Position numbers and translations under genes: made by a program. Positions 17,201 through 26,646 of a DNA stretch of 64,000 bases are shown in pieces. The notes under the pieces were generated by a model. It was given only the letters and a program-made list of their open reading frames with translations. It did not search any database and was not told the DNA's origin. Numbering within the stretch: position 1 is the stretch's first letter; each line of letters begins with the position of its first letter. The stretch comes from Bacteroides bouchesdurhonensis (GTDB taxonomy: Bacteria > Bacteroidota > Bacteroidia > Bacteroidales > Bacteroidaceae), in contig NZ_LT707006.1 in NCBI RefSeq assembly GCF_900155865.1, positions 2,520,577 to 2,584,576 of the forward strand, given 5' to 3'.

Positions 17201-20116
17201 GATGTCATTGCCATGCTCGTCCTTACCGATGGATTTCATCATGTCCGGGCAGGTGTTGTGCAGGGCGTGTTTCAACAGGTGCATGCCGTCATAGTTCCGG
17301 TAATAGCCCTTCACTAAAAACTCGTCCGTGATTTTCATGGTGCGGCAGCCGCACGCCACCGAAAACTCATCCATGCTTGCGGAGTAGGCGATTTTCACGT
17401 CCGTGTCGAAAAGATGGCTCATATAGGCGGCATACACGCCCGTCGGAATCCAGCGTTCCCCGAAATTGAAGTCGAGGTCCTCAAAGGCGATGCGCGGCGG
17501 CTCGGCTTCTTTCAGAGCCTCCAACGCCTGCTTCACTTCCGGCATACGTCCGTTTTCGGGGTTGTCGCCCATCCATGCCTCGATGCGCTCCGCCTTTTCT
17601 ATCACATTCCCGGCGATGAACCTGTCCTTTATCTCGTAACCGGTTACGAGCGGGTTGTAGAAGATGCGTCCTTTGAGGGCGTCAAGCAATCCCTCCTCCG
17701 TGCTGTCGGTTATCTCCCGCATATAGTCGAGATTGACCGTGCCGAACTTGTTGAGCGACGCGGAGAGTGCCTCTTCGGGAGAGCTTACGTTGGCATGGCT
17801 CTCCACAGAGAAGGAAACGGGACGCTCGAAAATGTCCGCCTTGACGAACCTGCCGTCCTCCGCCCGTTCCAGCGAAAGGATGTCGCGTCCGGCGACATCC
17901 ATCATCAACAGTTTCACGTTATGCTTGGCATTGAGGTTGCCGTAGCGCATGACAAACTCATCGTAGCAGGTGTTCAACGCTCCGCGTTGCGCAGACCCTT
18001 CATCGTGATACTCCGCCTCGTAGCGGTAAAGCCGCTCGTATGCGTCACGGAGTGACACATACAACATCGCTTTCTCCTTCTGGTAGCCGGTCAGGTCAAG
18101 CGGTTGGAATGTCGCGCCGTAAGGCGTGAGGCCCTTCAAATAACCGAGATTGCGTGAAGCATCCAGTACCATAGAGCCGTCACGGTAGTGCGGCTCCAGC
18201 ATACCGTTGAACGGACGGGGAGAAAGGTCGAGAGGTTCCTCCTTCGGCTTTTCCGTTTCAAATTCAGGGAAAAGGGAAGTTGTTGTCTCACTTGCGTTAT
18301 TGTCCGTAACGGGAACGGTTGCGACTTCCGTCTGTGCTTCGGGGCGTTTTGTCGCTTCCTTTTCCGGCATGTCAATGGCGGGAGCGGCTTTCACCGCCGT
18401 CCCGTCCACCCGTTGCTTCTCCTGATGCTGTGCCGCCAGCCTGCGAAGTTCCTTGCGTCGCTCCGGCGTGAGGTCCATCATCATTTCATAGAAACCGTTG
18501 ATGGGCGGATTGGTGTCCCAATCCAAAGAGGCGTAAATATCATCCAGATCGCCTTTGGCTGCGAAACTCACCGGCTTTGTTTCATGGCTGTCCCTCTTCT
18601 CCGTCAGTGGTGCAACAGACGGCTGTGGCGGTGCAGTCGTAACCTTCGGCGTAACCTGCGCCTGCGGTTTGGGAGGCATACGCCTTGCCGGGCTTTCCTT
18701 TTTCGCCGTCTTTTTCTTCTTGGCGGGGGCTTCCTGCTTGCGTACTTCCTCGGTCATGCCCCAGAGGTCGAGCAGGGAGAGCTGCACGCCCTCCGAATAA
18801 TCGGGGCGGCGCGGCTCTATCTCCGACTTTTCTTCCTCCGGCTGCGGTGTTGCCGCTTCGGGCTTCGCTGCCATTTCATGACGTGGCTGTATCTCAGGAG
18901 TGACAACCGGTGTGGAAATGGTTTCTGTTACCGTGCTTTTCCCCTGTGCCGGATGCAGGCTGTGCATTTCATACAGCTTTTTGTCCAACTTATACAGCTC
19001 AATATCCATATGTTCCCGCAAATCCTCCGCCATTTGCCCGATGCCGTCCCGGTGCATGACTTTATAGGCTGGTTTCCCGTAAGGGTCTGTGCCGCTTATC
19101 AGATCCGAGTGGGGAATCATGCCGATGCTGCCGACATACCCGTTCTGGAAACTGCCTATCGGTGTCTTTTCCGTCTGCACGAACAACTCTTCATAATCGT
19201 ACAGCTCCCGTTTCTTGCCGCTGTTCTTTTGCAGGATAATCAGGTCGCTGCCCACTTCCGTACCCGCGTTGTCCGTGAAGAGGTTGTTCGGCAGGCGTGC
19301 GACTCCCACCAGATTGGCATTACGCATCATATACTCGCGTATGGGCGCGTTGGACGGTGCGTCCAGTACCCCTTGAGAGGTGATGAACGCCACGATGCCG
19401 CCCTCACGCACCGCGTCAAGGCTTTTCAGGAAGAAGTAGTTGTGTATTGCCTTCGGTGCGGAACGCCTTGCCGGGTCTTGGCTTCCTGTAAATTCCGGGT
19501 CGAACACAGCCACGTCGCCGAACGGGATGTTCGAGATGGCAAGGTCGAAATAGTCCGTGAAGGGCTTCTCTATCTTCTCGAATCCCTGCACCCTTACCTT
19601 TTGGTCGGGATGCAGGTGTCCCAATATCTTGCCCGTCATCAGGTCTTTCTCGAAAGCCATGATGTCCGCGTCCGGCTTGTTTTCCAGCACGGCATCCACG
19701 AATGCGCCCACGCCCGCCGACGGCTCCAGCACACGGTCGGGACGTATGCCGTGTTCATGCAGAGCCTCCGCAATCGTGCCGGTTATCTCCGGCGGGGTGT
19801 AGAAAGCGGTCAGCACGGACTGCTTCATGGCATCCACGTACCGCTTGTACTCCGTATCGTCCTTGCTGTTTTCACGCACCAGCCTGTGCAGTTCTACCGT
19901 AGGGGTAAACAGTTCGAGGTCCGATTTCGCCCAATGCACGGCATCCGTCAGTTCCTTTGCAGGATTCAGTATGCACTTCAACCCGCCGAAACCGCAATAC
20001 TTCCGAAGTATGGCTTGTTCCTCGGCGGTTGCCGTCCTCCGTTCCCTGTCAAGGATGAATGCCGTCCGTATCGCCTCGATGTTGTCCCGCAGCCGTTGTT
20101 TGCGGTTAAACGCCAT
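14252..20116 (-). CDS. N6-DNA-methylase / SNF2-like helicase fusion of CTnDOT-type ICEs
   Basis: This is a 1954-aa fusion conserved in CTnDOT-type elements. The N-terminal methyltransferase-like domain has SAM motif EPSAGVGAF near residue 130 and an SNIPFGD catalytic-type motif near 194 (isoleucine replaces the usual first proline). The central third is low-complexity and proline/glutamate-rich. A SNF2-type helicase follows, with Walker A (EVGTGKT near 1070), DESH (near 1235) and motif VI (QQRDGRG near 1572), then a coiled-coil C terminus. It may protect or remodel ICE DNA, but no defined role is known to me. It overlaps the DUF1896 gene by 11 bp and follows it in one transcript. Confidence 0.88.
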   Translation of the reverse strand: MAFNRKQRLRDNIEAIRTAFILDRERRTATAEEQAILRKYCGFGGLKCILNPAKELTDAVHWAKSDLELFTPTVELHRLVRENSKDDTEYKRYVDAMKQSVLTAFYTPPEITGTIAEALHEHGIRPDRVLEPSAGVGAFVDAVLENKPDADIMAFEKDLMTGKILGHLHPDQKVRVQGFEKIEKPFTDYFDLAISNIPFGDVAVFDPEFTGSQDPARRSAPKAIHNYFFLKSLDAVREGGIVAFITSQGVLDAPSNAPIREYMMRNANLVGVARLPNNLFTDNAGTEVGSDLIILQKNSGKKRELYDYEELFVQTEKTPIGSFQNGYVGSIGMIPHSDLISGTDPYGKPAYKVMHRDGIGQMAEDLREHMDIELYKLDKKLYEMHSLHPAQGKSTVTETISTPVVTPEIQPRHEMAAKPEAATPQPEEEKSEIEPRRPDYSEGVQLSLLDLWGMTEEVRKQEAPAKKKKTAKKESPARRMPPKPQAQVTPKVTTAPPQPSVAPLTEKRDSHETKPVSFAAKGDLDDIYASLDWDTNPPINGFYEMMMDLTPERRKELRRLAAQHQEKQRVDGTAVKAAPAIDMPEKEATKRPEAQTEVATVPVTDNNASETTTSLFPEFETEKPKEEPLDLSPRPFNGMLEPHYRDGSMVLDASRNLGYLKGLTPYGATFQPLDLTGYQKEKAMLYVSLRDAYERLYRYEAEYHDEGSAQRGALNTCYDEFVMRYGNLNAKHNVKLLMMDVAGRDILSLERAEDGRFVKADIFERPVSFSVESHANVSSPEEALSASLNKFGTVNLDYMREITDSTEEGLLDALKGRIFYNPLVTGYEIKDRFIAGNVIEKAERIEAWMGDNPENGRMPEVKQALEALKEAEPPRIAFEDLDFNFGERWIPTGVYAAYMSHLFDTDVKIAYSASMDEFSVACGCRTMKITDEFLVKGYYRNYDGMHLLKHALHNTCPDMMKSIGKDEHGNDIKVRDSEGIQLANAKIDEIRNGFSEWLEEQSPQFKERLTTMYNRKFNCFVRPKYDGSHQTFPDLNLKGLASRGIKSVYPSQMDCVWMLKQNGGGICDHEVGTGKTLIMCIAAHEMKRLNLAHKPMIIGLKANVAEIAATYQAAYPNARILYASEKDFSTANRVRFFNNIKNNDYDCVIMSHDQFGKIPQSPELQQRILQAELDTVEENLEVLRQQGKNVSRAMLKGLEKRKHNLEAKLEKVEHAIQSRTDDVVDFKQMGIDHIFIDESHQFKNLTFNTRHDRVAGLGNSEGSQKALNMLFAIRTIQERTGKDLGATFLSGTTISNSLTELYLLFKYLRPKELERQDIRCFDAWAAIFAKKTTDFEFNVTNNVVQKERFRYFIKVPELAAFYNEITDYRTAEDVGVDRPHKNEILHHIPPTPEQEDFIQKLMQFAKTGDATLLGRPPLSETEEKAKMLIATDYARKMALDMRMIDPHYEDHPDNKASHCAKTIAEYYHRYDAQKGTQFVFSDLGTYQPGDGWNVYSEIKRKLTEDYGIPAGEVRFIQECKTDKARKGVIDAMNAGTVRVLFGSTSMLGTGVNAQKRCVAIHHLDTPWRPSDLQQRDGRGVRAGNEIAKHFAGNNVDVIIYAVEKSLDSYKFNLLHCKQTFISQLKSGAMGARTIDEGAMDEKSGMNFSEYMALLSGNTDLLDKAKLEKRIASLEGERKSFNKGKRDSEFKLEAKTGELRNNTAVIEAMTEDWNRFLSVVKTDKEGNRQNAVKVDGVDSTDEKVIGKRLQEIAKNATTGGLYKPVGELYGFPIKVVSERILKEGLEFTDNRFVVEGNYKYTYNNGHLAMADPVAAARNFLNALERIPSIIDQYKGKNEVLEKEVPQLQEIASKVWKKEDELKQLKSELAALDRKIQLELAPPTPDVAEKENDGQEVKPVSEGVRSISPQQTDDAPPIRSPMDKRSPSGNFIANHIIIGRPGFQFKDENRSKGIKI

Positions 20117-20558
20117 ATTCCCCGATATAAAGGACGGCGGCTCCCGTCAGCTCCGTGTAGAGCAGGTCGTATTCGGGCGACAGGGCGAAATTGTCGTCCG
20201 AAAGGTCATAGGCGGAGAATACGTTGCCGACCGGCGGCAGCAACTTTCGGATGAAGGCTTCGCGTTTCTTTCCCGGCACTTCGTCGGCAAACTCGTTTTC
20301 CACGACTTCGCGGAGGATGGCGTACTTGGAATAGCGAAGCCCCCGCAGGAGCGTGTCCATCGCCAACTCCTGCGCCCCTTCGGGCGGATAGCCTTCGAGC
20401 CGCGCACGCTCATACGTTTCGGCGGCACGGTCGGCACGCTCCCGGATGAAGGCATCGTCGGAAGCCTGTTCAAACCTGTTCGTGCGGAGGTAGTCCAGCA
20501 GGTACAGACCGTAATAGGAAAAGTCGGTCTGACCCTCGTTTTTCTTCTTGTTGTTCAT
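20106..20558 (-). CDS. DUF1896 family protein
   Basis: This 150-aa protein is of the DUF1896 family, a small group found almost only in Bacteroidetes conjugative elements directly upstream of the methylase-helicase. The start at 20558 ([10 protein letters not shown]) is chosen because the longer ORF begins inside the upstream sRNA terminator region. Conserved-looking parts are [16 protein letters not shown] at the N terminus and [17 protein letters not shown] at the C terminus. The function is unknown. Its last 11 bp overlap the helicase start, so the two are probably translationally coupled. Confidence 0.85.
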   Translation of the reverse strand: MNNKKKNEGQTDFSYYGLYLLDYLRTNRFEQASDDAFIRERADRAAETYERARLEGYPPEGAQELAMDTLLRGLRYSKYAILREVVENEFADEVPGKKREAFIRKLLPPVGNVFSAYDLSDDNFALSPEYDLLYTELTGAAVLYIGEYGV

Positions 20559-20610
20559 TACTTTGGAATTTAGTGGATTGATAATGACGGGGATAGTCGT
20601 CTGAAAAGGA

Positions 20611-20704
20611 GAAAGAAAAGGCACTCGGTATCCCTCCGAGTGCCACCACTAAATCCAAAGTATGAGTGTAATCCGGTATCGAAGAACAATTCATTACTCT
20701 GAAC
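20611..20704 (-). ncRNA. rteR: Candidate RteR small RNA
   Basis: In CTnDOT an sRNA of about 90 nt, RteR, is encoded just downstream of exc and represses the transfer operon. Here the minus strand downstream of the topoisomerase gene has a -7 element (20711-20718, TACCTTTG). About 94 nt later it has a perfect 9-bp terminator hairpin, GGCACTCGG/CCGAGTGCC (20636-20644 with 20620-20628), followed by TTTTCTTT. Position, length and terminator all fit. The -33 element is not clear. Confidence 0.6.
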
Positions 20705-20710
20705 AAGTGG

Positions 20711-20718
20711 CAAAGGTA
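20711..20718 (-). promoter_or_regulatory. -7 element for candidate RteR
   Basis: Minus-strand TACCTTTG is a full match to TAnnTTTG, placed so that a transcript would begin near 20704 and end at the terminator after about 94 nt. Confidence 0.5.
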
Positions 20719-20796
20719 GTGCAAATCGAAGACAATACGAAATAAACCCGTTTATTTCTATTGTTGAGGTGCAGCCTACTTTCTCAAAAGTTAATA

Positions 20797-22887
20797 CTAT
20801 TTCTTCCGTCCTGAAAATTTCCTGCTCGTGTTCCTTTCGGGGAACACGAAAGTCGTGTTATAGTCCCCGTCAAAGGCGACTATGGCGTCGAAGCTCTTGC
20901 CCTGCTTGCTCTTGAAGCCTTTGAGCAGCTTCGTATGCCCGTCGGTGAGCAGGTCTTTGATCTCGTCATCGGAAAGGGTGCGGTTCGCTTTCAGGCGGAA
21001 CACGGGCAGCCCGCACTCCGCGTTGTCGCAGCGTACCACCTTGCCGTAGAACTGCATGCTGCCCGTCCCGCACTTGGGACACTTGCAGCCGGAATCCCTG
21101 CGGGCGAACAGTTTGTCGCACGAGAGCAGTTCGGAGGTGATTTCGCGTGTGTACGCCTCTATCTCCCTGCGGAAGGTTTCGGCGGGCATTTCCCCGCGCT
21201 CGATGCGTGCCAGATTCTTCTCCCATTCGCCCGTCATGGTTACGTCGGCGATGCGCATCGTCTTCACGACCGAATAGAGGGCAAGCCCTTTTTCAGTCGG
21301 CACAAGCGATTTCTTGCAGCGTTCCATGTAGCCGCGCTTGAAGAGCGTTTCGATAATCGCCGCACGGGTGGCGGGCGTGCCGATGCCGCAGTCCTTCAAC
21401 GCCTGACGGAGTGCATCGTCCTCTATGTCCTTGCCCGCCGTTTCCATTGCCGACAACAGTGTCGCTTCTGTATGCAGCGGCTTGGGTTTGGTCTTTCCCT
21501 CCGTGATGGAGCAGCCTTTCAGCGTCAGCGTGTCGCCTTCCCGCCAATCGGGGATGGAGGTTTCTTCCTTGTCCTCCACGCTATAGACGGCACGCCATCC
21601 GGCTTGCCTGATGACGCTGCCTTTCACCGTGAACTCCACTCCGGCACACTCCGCCGTGACGGTGGCGGTGTCCTTGACGCATTTTTCGGAGAAAGCCTCG
21701 ATCATGCGTCCGGCAACCATCTGATAGACGGTGCTGTCCTCTTTGGAGAGGAATAGTGGCTTCTCGCCCGTGACGAGCAGGGCGTGGTGGTCCGTCACCT
21801 TGCCGCCGTCCACGCTTCTGCGTGTCGGGACGCATTTCGGCTGCACCTTGCCTTTCCATTCGGGCAAAGCCCCGATGAAGGCGAGCAGCTTGGGGATTTC
21901 GGCGAACACGTCTTCGGGTATGTAGCGGCTTCCGGTTCGCGGATAGGTGATGAGCTTCTTCTCGTAAAGCTTCTGCGCGATTTCAAGCGTCTGTTCCGCC
22001 GTGAAGCCGTGCTTGGCGTTGGCTTCCTTCTGGAGCGTCGTCAGGTCGTACAGCAGCGGTGTTTCCTCCGTCTTCTCCTTGCGTTCGGCTTTCGTGACGG
22101 TGGCTGTGCCTGCCGACTTCACCTTATTATATAGTTCCGTCGCAGGCTCTTTCTCTTTCCACTTTTCGGAAGAGGAAAACTTCACCGTTCCTTCATCGCA
22201 GCCGTCCGTTGCGATATGGAGCTGCCAGAAGGCTTCGGGCGTGAAGCGGCGGTTCTCCCAATAGCGTGCGCACACCATCGCCAACGTGGGTGTCTGCACC
22301 CGCCCGATGGAGTACGTGCCGTGTCCGGCGGCGATGGAGAGTGCCTGCGTGCCGTTGATGCCCACGAGCCAGTCTGATTCGCTCCGCGCTTTGGCGGCAA
22401 GATAGAGGTTGTCGTATTTGCCGCCCGCTTCGAGGTTGCGCAGTCCCTCGCGGATAGCCTTGTCGGTAAGCGAGCTTATCCAGAGGCGGACGAACGGGGT
22501 GGTGCATCCGGTATAATGGTAGAGGTAGCGGAAGATAAGCTCACCCTCGCGCCCTGCATCGGTCGCCACGATGATCTGTTCGCTTTCCTTGAATAGCCGG
22601 GCAACGGTCTTGATCTGCGCCACCACGCCGCTGTCGGGCTTGTAGCCCTTCTCCGTCTTTACCTGACGGGGGACGAGCGTGAAGGTGTCGGGAATGACGG
22701 GCAGATTGTCACGGACGAAACCGCGTATGCCGTAGCCGTCGGGCATGGCAAGCTGCACAAGGTGTCCGAACGCCCAAGTCACGGCGTAGCCGCCTCCCTC
22801 GAAATATCCTTCCTCTCTCTTTGTCGCGCCCACGATACGGGCGATCTCACGTGCCACAGACGGCTTTTCTGCAATGATTGTCTTCAT
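20797..22887 (-). CDS. exc: Exc, DNA topoisomerase III
   Basis: This is a 696-aa type IA topoisomerase (TopB-like), called Exc in CTnDOT, where it is part of the excision operon. The Toprim domain begins at IIAEKPSVA and has ATDAGREGEL near residue 104. The active-site tyrosine is in ITYPRTGSRY near residue 316. A C-terminal zinc ribbon with two CxxC-type pairs (CKCPKCG, CDNAECG) lies near residues 600-625, followed by a basic tail. Known work indicates that its topoisomerase activity is not essential for excision in every assay. It is the last gene of xis2c-xis2d-orf3-exc, with a 59-bp gap to orf3. Confidence 0.93.
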   Translation of the reverse strand: MKTIIAEKPSVAREIARIVGATKREEGYFEGGGYAVTWAFGHLVQLAMPDGYGIRGFVRDNLPVIPDTFTLVPRQVKTEKGYKPDSGVVAQIKTVARLFKESEQIIVATDAGREGELIFRYLYHYTGCTTPFVRLWISSLTDKAIREGLRNLEAGGKYDNLYLAAKARSESDWLVGINGTQALSIAAGHGTYSIGRVQTPTLAMVCARYWENRRFTPEAFWQLHIATDGCDEGTVKFSSSEKWKEKEPATELYNKVKSAGTATVTKAERKEKTEETPLLYDLTTLQKEANAKHGFTAEQTLEIAQKLYEKKLITYPRTGSRYIPEDVFAEIPKLLAFIGALPEWKGKVQPKCVPTRRSVDGGKVTDHHALLVTGEKPLFLSKEDSTVYQMVAGRMIEAFSEKCVKDTATVTAECAGVEFTVKGSVIRQAGWRAVYSVEDKEETSIPDWREGDTLTLKGCSITEGKTKPKPLHTEATLLSAMETAGKDIEDDALRQALKDCGIGTPATRAAIIETLFKRGYMERCKKSLVPTEKGLALYSVVKTMRIADVTMTGEWEKNLARIERGEMPAETFRREIEAYTREITSELLSCDKLFARRDSGCKCPKCGTGSMQFYGKVVRCDNAECGLPVFRLKANRTLSDDEIKDLLTDGHTKLLKGFKSKQGKSFDAIVAFDGDYNTTFVFPERNTSRKFSGRKK

Positions 22888-22946
22888 ATTCTTCTGTCGT
22901 TTTGAATTTTACAAATGTTACTTCGGATTTAGTGGCGGACACGGGA

Positions 22947-24524
22947 TTACATCTTCATGCCCTTGTTGTTTCTTTTCTGCTGCTGTTGCTGTGCGGTGTC
23001 CTTCGGGGCGGTCTGTCCCTTCCGCAACGGCTCTTTCAGGTTCTTGGTAGCCTCGTTGGTCTTGCCCTCGCTGTTCACCGCCACCTGCGTGCGGCTCTCG
23101 TTGGAAGGGGCGACCTTCTGCGCGTTGTCGGGGTTGGTGTCGTAGCGGTACGGGCGTCCCTTCTCCGGGTTGAACTTGATGTACATCGTGGCGTGGAAGC
23201 CCTGCTTGTCGGTCACGTTCTCTAATTTCACGGCTTTGCCAGCCACGTAGTCGGCTTTCTGCTGTTCGGTGAAGTCCACGCCGCTCCATTTGCTGATGGG
23301 GCGGATGCTGCCGTCGGCGTTCGTCCACGTGTTGCGGCGTTGCTCCTTGTTCGTGCCTCCGGCATTCTCCGTACCCTGCGCCTGTCCCTGTGCGGGGGTG
23401 TTCTTCGTTTCCTGCGTCCGGGCGGTACGGGGCGACCTGCCGGTTCCCGGCACGAACTCCACGCCGCGCTGCTCCACGTTCACTTGCAGGGTGGTGACGA
23501 ACTTCCTGCCGTCCTTGCGCTCGATGAGCTTGTCGCGCACGGGCAGCCCGGCACGCAGCATGTCCTGCTCCTGCTTGGTGATTTCCGTCTTGCCGATGCG
23601 TTCCGGTATGCGCACCTTGTTCGTCGGGACATCCGTGATTTCGTTCGTCTTGCGGTCAATACTGACGAACGAGGGGATGATCTCGCCCGTTTCCCTGTCC
23701 ACGAGGTCCACGACCCTGCCGAGGTTGCCTGTTTCGCGCAGGTTCTTCCGGTCGTCGTCGGAGAACTTGTGTTCCTTGTACTCGTCGAGCTTCTGCTCCT
23801 TGCGGATGAAGTGCGGCACAAGGCTGACATTGCCCTCGCCGTCCTTCTTGAAGGAGAGGCGGGCGTCCAGCTCGAAAGCCTCTCCGCCGAAATTGGGCGA
23901 CACCCTCACCAAGTCGGACTTGCCGTAGTTGAGCATTCTGTTAAGGTCGCCCGACTTTTCAAGGTCGTCGCGCTTCACGCCCCATTTCTCCTCCAACTCC
24001 TGCCAGTTGATCTTGCTCTCGTCGATGGGCTGGTAGCCCCGGTTGCCCTGCGTCTGCTGCGGGCTTTCCTGATTCTGTTCGTTTTTCTGTTCCATCTCTT
24101 CCTGTTTTTTAGGTTCGTCATCTTGTTTCTGTTCCGGTTGTTCCTGCTTTTCGGCGGACTGCTCCTCCTGTACTTTCTTTTCGTAGCCGGAGGTGTCCAC
24201 CTTGTGGGGCGCAAGCAGTTCCTTGTTGCCGTCGGGGTCTTTCAGCAAGTCCTTGATAACCTCCAGCAGCTTGTCGGCTTGGTCCGCCGCGACACGGTAG
24301 AAACCGAAGCGGCTGGGTTCCTTGCACTGCCGGAAGAAGTTCTTGAAGAAGTTGTCCAGCACGTCGCCGTGCCGGTCGAATTGCAGGAAACTCTGCGCGT
24401 TCTCCGCTTTCGCGGGGATGCGCTTGGGGGAGCCGTCGGCGTTCAGCCCGGCTACCACGCTGATTTCGCCCGTCTTCTCGTCACGGACAACCAGCACGTC
24501 CTTTTCGTCTTTTTTCTTTGCCAT
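22947..24524 (-). CDS. orf3: Orf3, DUF4099/DUF3945 protein of the excision operon
   Basis: This 525-aa hydrophilic protein corresponds to CTnDOT orf3. The N-terminal ~95 residues (SFLQFDRHGDVLDNFFKNFF) look like DUF4099. A Q/E/K-rich disordered linker spans about 120-170. Repeated DUF3945-type segments follow (LSFKKDGEGNVSLVPHFIRK; FVTTLQVNVEQRGVEF; FHATMYIKFNPEKGRPYRYD). Proteins of this kind are very common in Bacteroidetes ICEs, but their biochemical role is not known. The Orf3 gene in CTnDOT is reported as dispensable for excision. It lies between xis2d (19 bp) and exc. Confidence 0.85.
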   Translation of the reverse strand: MAKKKDEKDVLVVRDEKTGEISVVAGLNADGSPKRIPAKAENAQSFLQFDRHGDVLDNFFKNFFRQCKEPSRFGFYRVAADQADKLLEVIKDLLKDPDGNKELLAPHKVDTSGYEKKVQEEQSAEKQEQPEQKQDDEPKKQEEMEQKNEQNQESPQQTQGNRGYQPIDESKINWQELEEKWGVKRDDLEKSGDLNRMLNYGKSDLVRVSPNFGGEAFELDARLSFKKDGEGNVSLVPHFIRKEQKLDEYKEHKFSDDDRKNLRETGNLGRVVDLVDRETGEIIPSFVSIDRKTNEITDVPTNKVRIPERIGKTEITKQEQDMLRAGLPVRDKLIERKDGRKFVTTLQVNVEQRGVEFVPGTGRSPRTARTQETKNTPAQGQAQGTENAGGTNKEQRRNTWTNADGSIRPISKWSGVDFTEQQKADYVAGKAVKLENVTDKQGFHATMYIKFNPEKGRPYRYDTNPDNAQKVAPSNESRTQVAVNSEGKTNEATKNLKEPLRKGQTAPKDTAQQQQQKRNNKGMKM

Positions 24525-24543
24525 CTGAAAAATGTTTTAATGG

Positions 24544-24894
24544 TTATTTTTGAAAGAAATTATGGATACGGGCCTTGTAGAAGGCTATATCTTCCTTGCG
24601 GAAGTCCTTTACATGTTCGGAGAGGAACGTCAGCACGTCCGCCTCGCTGTAATAGGTCTTTTTGCCGAGCGTCTTGTAAGGCAGCGCGCCGATGCTGCGG
24701 TAGCGTTGCAGGGTGCGCTTGCTGATTTGGAGCAGCATGCACAGGTCTTGGTTGTCGAAAAGCCTGATCCCGTTCATCGGGTTCGGGGCTTTGCCGGACG
24801 GCTGCATGGAGAGCAGCATCTCGTCCTGACGGTCGAGCCGTTCCATCACCTTCTGCATCCAGTTCTCGAAATTGTTGCGGGTAAGCAGTTCCAT
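24544..24894 (-). CDS. xis2d: Xis2d excisionase, helix-turn-helix protein
   Basis: This 116-aa small basic protein has a MerR/excisionase-like helix-turn-helix (DLCMLLQISKRTLQRYRSIGALPYKT, residues about 50-75). In CTnDOT, Xis2d acts with Xis2c and IntDOT to build the excisive complex, and the pair also influences the transfer and mob operons. It begins 3 bp after the xis2c stop codon, so the genes are translated as a unit. The ATG at 24894 gives the expected size. Confidence 0.88.
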   Translation of the reverse strand: MELLTRNNFENWMQKVMERLDRQDEMLLSMQPSGKAPNPMNGIRLFDNQDLCMLLQISKRTLQRYRSIGALPYKTLGKKTYYSEADVLTFLSEHVKDFRKEDIAFYKARIHNFFQK

Positions 24895-24897
24895 GTC

Positions 24898-25254
24898 CTA
24901 CGTCCTCCTTCCTTTGGGTCTGCCGCCCGTGCGCAGCGTGTGGTTGCGTTTCAGCTGTTCCGGTGTCGCGGCTTCGCCCGTGACGGTGCTGTCTTCGAGC
25001 AGGCGGTCTATTTCAGACTGCCGGTAGCGGCACTTGCCGCGCAGCACGACATAGGCGATGCGCTGTTCGCTGCGCATGCGCTGGAGGGTGCGGCAACTCA
25101 CGTTCAGCAGGTGCGCCGCCTCGCGGGTGGTGAGCAGCCTGTCGGGGGATTCTTCCTTCCTACCGCCGGAAACGGCACGCACGTGTGCCGCTATCTCGGC
25201 TATCTGTTCCGTCAATGCGGTGAAGGCGGAACTTTCCATCGTTATCACTTTCAT
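24898..25254 (-). CDS. xis2c: Xis2c excisionase, helix-turn-helix protein
   Basis: This 118-aa protein starts at 25254 (MKVITMESSAF). A much longer upstream extension in the same frame lacks coding character and would swallow the regulatory region. The helix-turn-helix LLTTREAAHLLNVSCRTLQRM lies at about residues 40-60, followed by a basic tail ending GGRPKGRRT. It is the first gene of the RteC-controlled excision operon and is required with Xis2d and IntDOT for excision in CTnDOT. It is divergent from another HTH gene at 25541. Confidence 0.88.
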   Translation of the reverse strand: MKVITMESSAFTALTEQIAEIAAHVRAVSGGRKEESPDRLLTTREAAHLLNVSCRTLQRMRSEQRIAYVVLRGKCRYRQSEIDRLLEDSTVTGEAATPEQLKRNHTLRTGGRPKGRRT

Positions 25255-25540
25255 ATTCAGTCCTTTCTTTTGGTTTATTTGCATGAACATAGGCTGCGCC
25301 TCGGCATACCGTTCAAGCGAGCTTGACGTGCTGCGCTCGGCTTGCGCTATGTTTCTGCGACAAAATTCGGCAATAAACCAAAGGGGCTTTAACAGCTCAC
25401 TACGTGGCTCACGTAAGATTTTTACGGATAATGGCTCCGTAACCCGGACAGACGACGCAACAAGCTGCCTTTTAGTGGGAAACGGCACGTGTTCAAGGCG
25501 GCTTCGTTACCTTTGCGGCAAACTCTGAAATGTTTTGCTT
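25255..25540. promoter_or_regulatory. Excision-operon control region with two inverted repeats
   Basis: This 286-bp divergent intergenic region contains TACGTG-GCT-CACGTA (25401-25415) and TTACGGA-7 bp-TCCGTAA (25422-25442), two adjacent dyads suited to a dimeric activator such as RteC. No TAnnTTTG element faces xis2c, which fits an activator-dependent promoter. A -7 element for the rightward gene is at 25508-25515. Confidence 0.5.
25508..25515 (+). promoter_or_regulatory. -7 element for the rightward HTH gene
   Basis: TACCTTTG matches TAnnTTTG, 25 bp before the ATG at 25541. The -33 element is weak or absent. Confidence 0.5.
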
Positions 25541-25834
25541 ATGGAAATAGTATCTATCGAGAAAAAGACCTTCGAGATGATGGTGGCGTCCTTCAACGCC
25601 CTCGCGGAGAAGGTAGCCGCCCTGAGGCGCAGGAGCGACGGCGGGCGGATGGAAAGGTGGCTCACGGGCGAGGAGGTCTGCGGGCAGTTGAGGATCAGCC
25701 CGCGCACGTTGCAGACCTTGCGTGACAGGCGGCTTATCGGCTACTCGCAGATTAACCGCAGGTTCTATTACAAGCCGGAGGAGGTCAAAAAGCTCATTCC
25801 GCTTGTCGGCACGCTCTATCCCTGCGGGAAATGA
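25541..25834 (+). CDS. Small helix-turn-helix DNA-binding protein
   Basis: This 97-aa protein has the helix_turn_helix_17/MerR-like fold seen in Xis2c and Xis2d (EEVCGQLRISPRTLQTLRDRRLIGYSQINRRFYYKPEEV, about residues 45-82). The start at 25541 (MEIVSIEKK) is chosen over the ATG two codons upstream because it sits at a suitable distance from the -7 element. It is the first of two rightward HTH genes divergent from the excision operon. It could be a further recombination directionality factor or a regulator of the divergent region. Its target is unknown. Confidence 0.8.
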   Translation: MEIVSIEKKTFEMMVASFNALAEKVAALRRRSDGGRMERWLTGEEVCGQLRISPRTLQTLRDRRLIGYSQINRRFYYKPEEVKKLIPLVGTLYPCGK

Positions 25835-25870
25835 TTTGATTTTTATTATTCACAACCCACTGAATCCGAA

Positions 25871-26179
25871 ATGATGATGAACGAGAACAATGAAGTGTTT
25901 ACAATGGAGGACGAGCCGCTTGCCTCCGTCGTGCAGAACATGCGCAAAGGCTCGAAATGGCTCTCCGCCTTTCTGGAAAGTTACCGCCCGCCGTTGGACG
26001 GGGAACGTTACCTGACGGACAGGGAGGTGGCGGAACTGCTCCGTGTCAGCCGCCGCACCTTGCAGGAGTACCGCAACAACAGGGTGCTGCCCTTTATCCT
26101 TTTGGGAGGGAAGGTGCTTTACCCCGAATCGGGGTTGCGTGAGCTGCTGGAGGCGAACTACCGCAAGCCGATGGAATAA
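25871..26179 (+). CDS. Small helix-turn-helix DNA-binding protein
   Basis: This 102-aa protein starts at 25871. It has the same fold as its neighbours: YLTDREVAELLRVSRRTLQEYRNNRVLPFILLGGKVLYPESGLRELL at about residues 48-95. The acidic N terminus differs from the basic Xis proteins. It lies 36 bp after the previous HTH gene and forms a two-gene unit ending at the bidirectional terminator at 26195. Four such paralogous HTH proteins lie within 1.7 kb. Confidence 0.8.
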   Translation: MMMNENNEVFTMEDEPLASVVQNMRKGSKWLSAFLESYRPPLDGERYLTDREVAELLRVSRRTLQEYRNNRVLPFILLGGKVLYPESGLRELLEANYRKPME

Positions 26180-26194
26180 GGCGGCTGCATGAAA

Positions 26195-26241
26195 AAAAAG
26201 GAAACGGGCAACTCCTTCACGGGGCTGTCCGTTTCCTTTTT
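26195..26241. terminator. Bidirectional terminator between HTH and RhuM-like genes
   Basis: AAAAAGGAAACGG (26195-26207) pairs perfectly with CCGTTTCCTTTTT (26229-26241), with partial inner pairing. A and T tracts on both sides serve the convergent genes. Confidence 0.8.
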
Positions 26242-26270
26242 ATTCTTATTATTATATGTCTTCTGCGTTT

Positions 26271-26633
26271 TCAGCAATACCCGGCTTTTCCGTTCTGTAT
26301 GAACATCACGTATGCCTGCCGCTTTTCCTTCGAGAGTGCTTTCTCTACCAGCCACGTGCGGAACACGTGTGCATGGTAGGTGTTCAGCCGGAAGGCAACG
26401 GGGATGATGATTTCAAGCGAGTAAACATCCGCGTGCAGCCCGTTTTCAAGCCGCATGTAGCGGCACACCTCGTAGTCGTTCAGCACGTCCGGCTTGCGGA
26501 CGGCTCTGATGGCGGCGTTCACAGCCGGGACGCCCGTGTGGAACAGTCCGGCGATTTCTGTGGCGGTCATCCATATCTCGTTACCGGTTACGCTGACCGT
26601 GTTGTCCTCTATGATGATGGTTCCTCGTGTCAT
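26271..26633 (-). CDS. RhuM-like hypothetical protein
   Basis: This 120-aa protein begins with GTIIIEDNTVSVTGNEIWMTATEIAGLFHT, resembling the N-terminal part of RhuM-like proteins (a winged-helix-type WMTAxEIAxLF segment). A central YEVCRYMRLENGLHADVYSLEIIIPVAFRL segment also fits that family. Genes of this kind often accompany intDOT-type integrases. It starts 13 bp after the int stop codon and is probably cotranscribed with the integrase. A function in recombination or regulation is possible but not shown. Confidence 0.65.
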   Translation of the reverse strand: MTRGTIIIEDNTVSVTGNEIWMTATEIAGLFHTGVPAVNAAIRAVRKPDVLNDYEVCRYMRLENGLHADVYSLEIIIPVAFRLNTYHAHVFRTWLVEKALSKEKRQAYVMFIQNGKAGYC

Positions 26634-26646
26634 GGCTTCTCTGTTT

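Noticed and set aside
18188..20254. 688-codon + strand ORF opposite the methylase-helicase
   Set aside because: Shadow of the real gene in GC-rich sequence. Arg/His/Leu-rich composition with no domain, while the minus strand has clear methylase motifs.
23340..24725. 461-codon + strand ORF
   Set aside because: Antisense shadow of orf3 and xis2d; Leu/Val-rich nonsense composition.
25255..25488. N-terminal extension of xis2c
   Set aside because: Would cover the control region with its dyads. The protein aligns with excisionases only from 25254.
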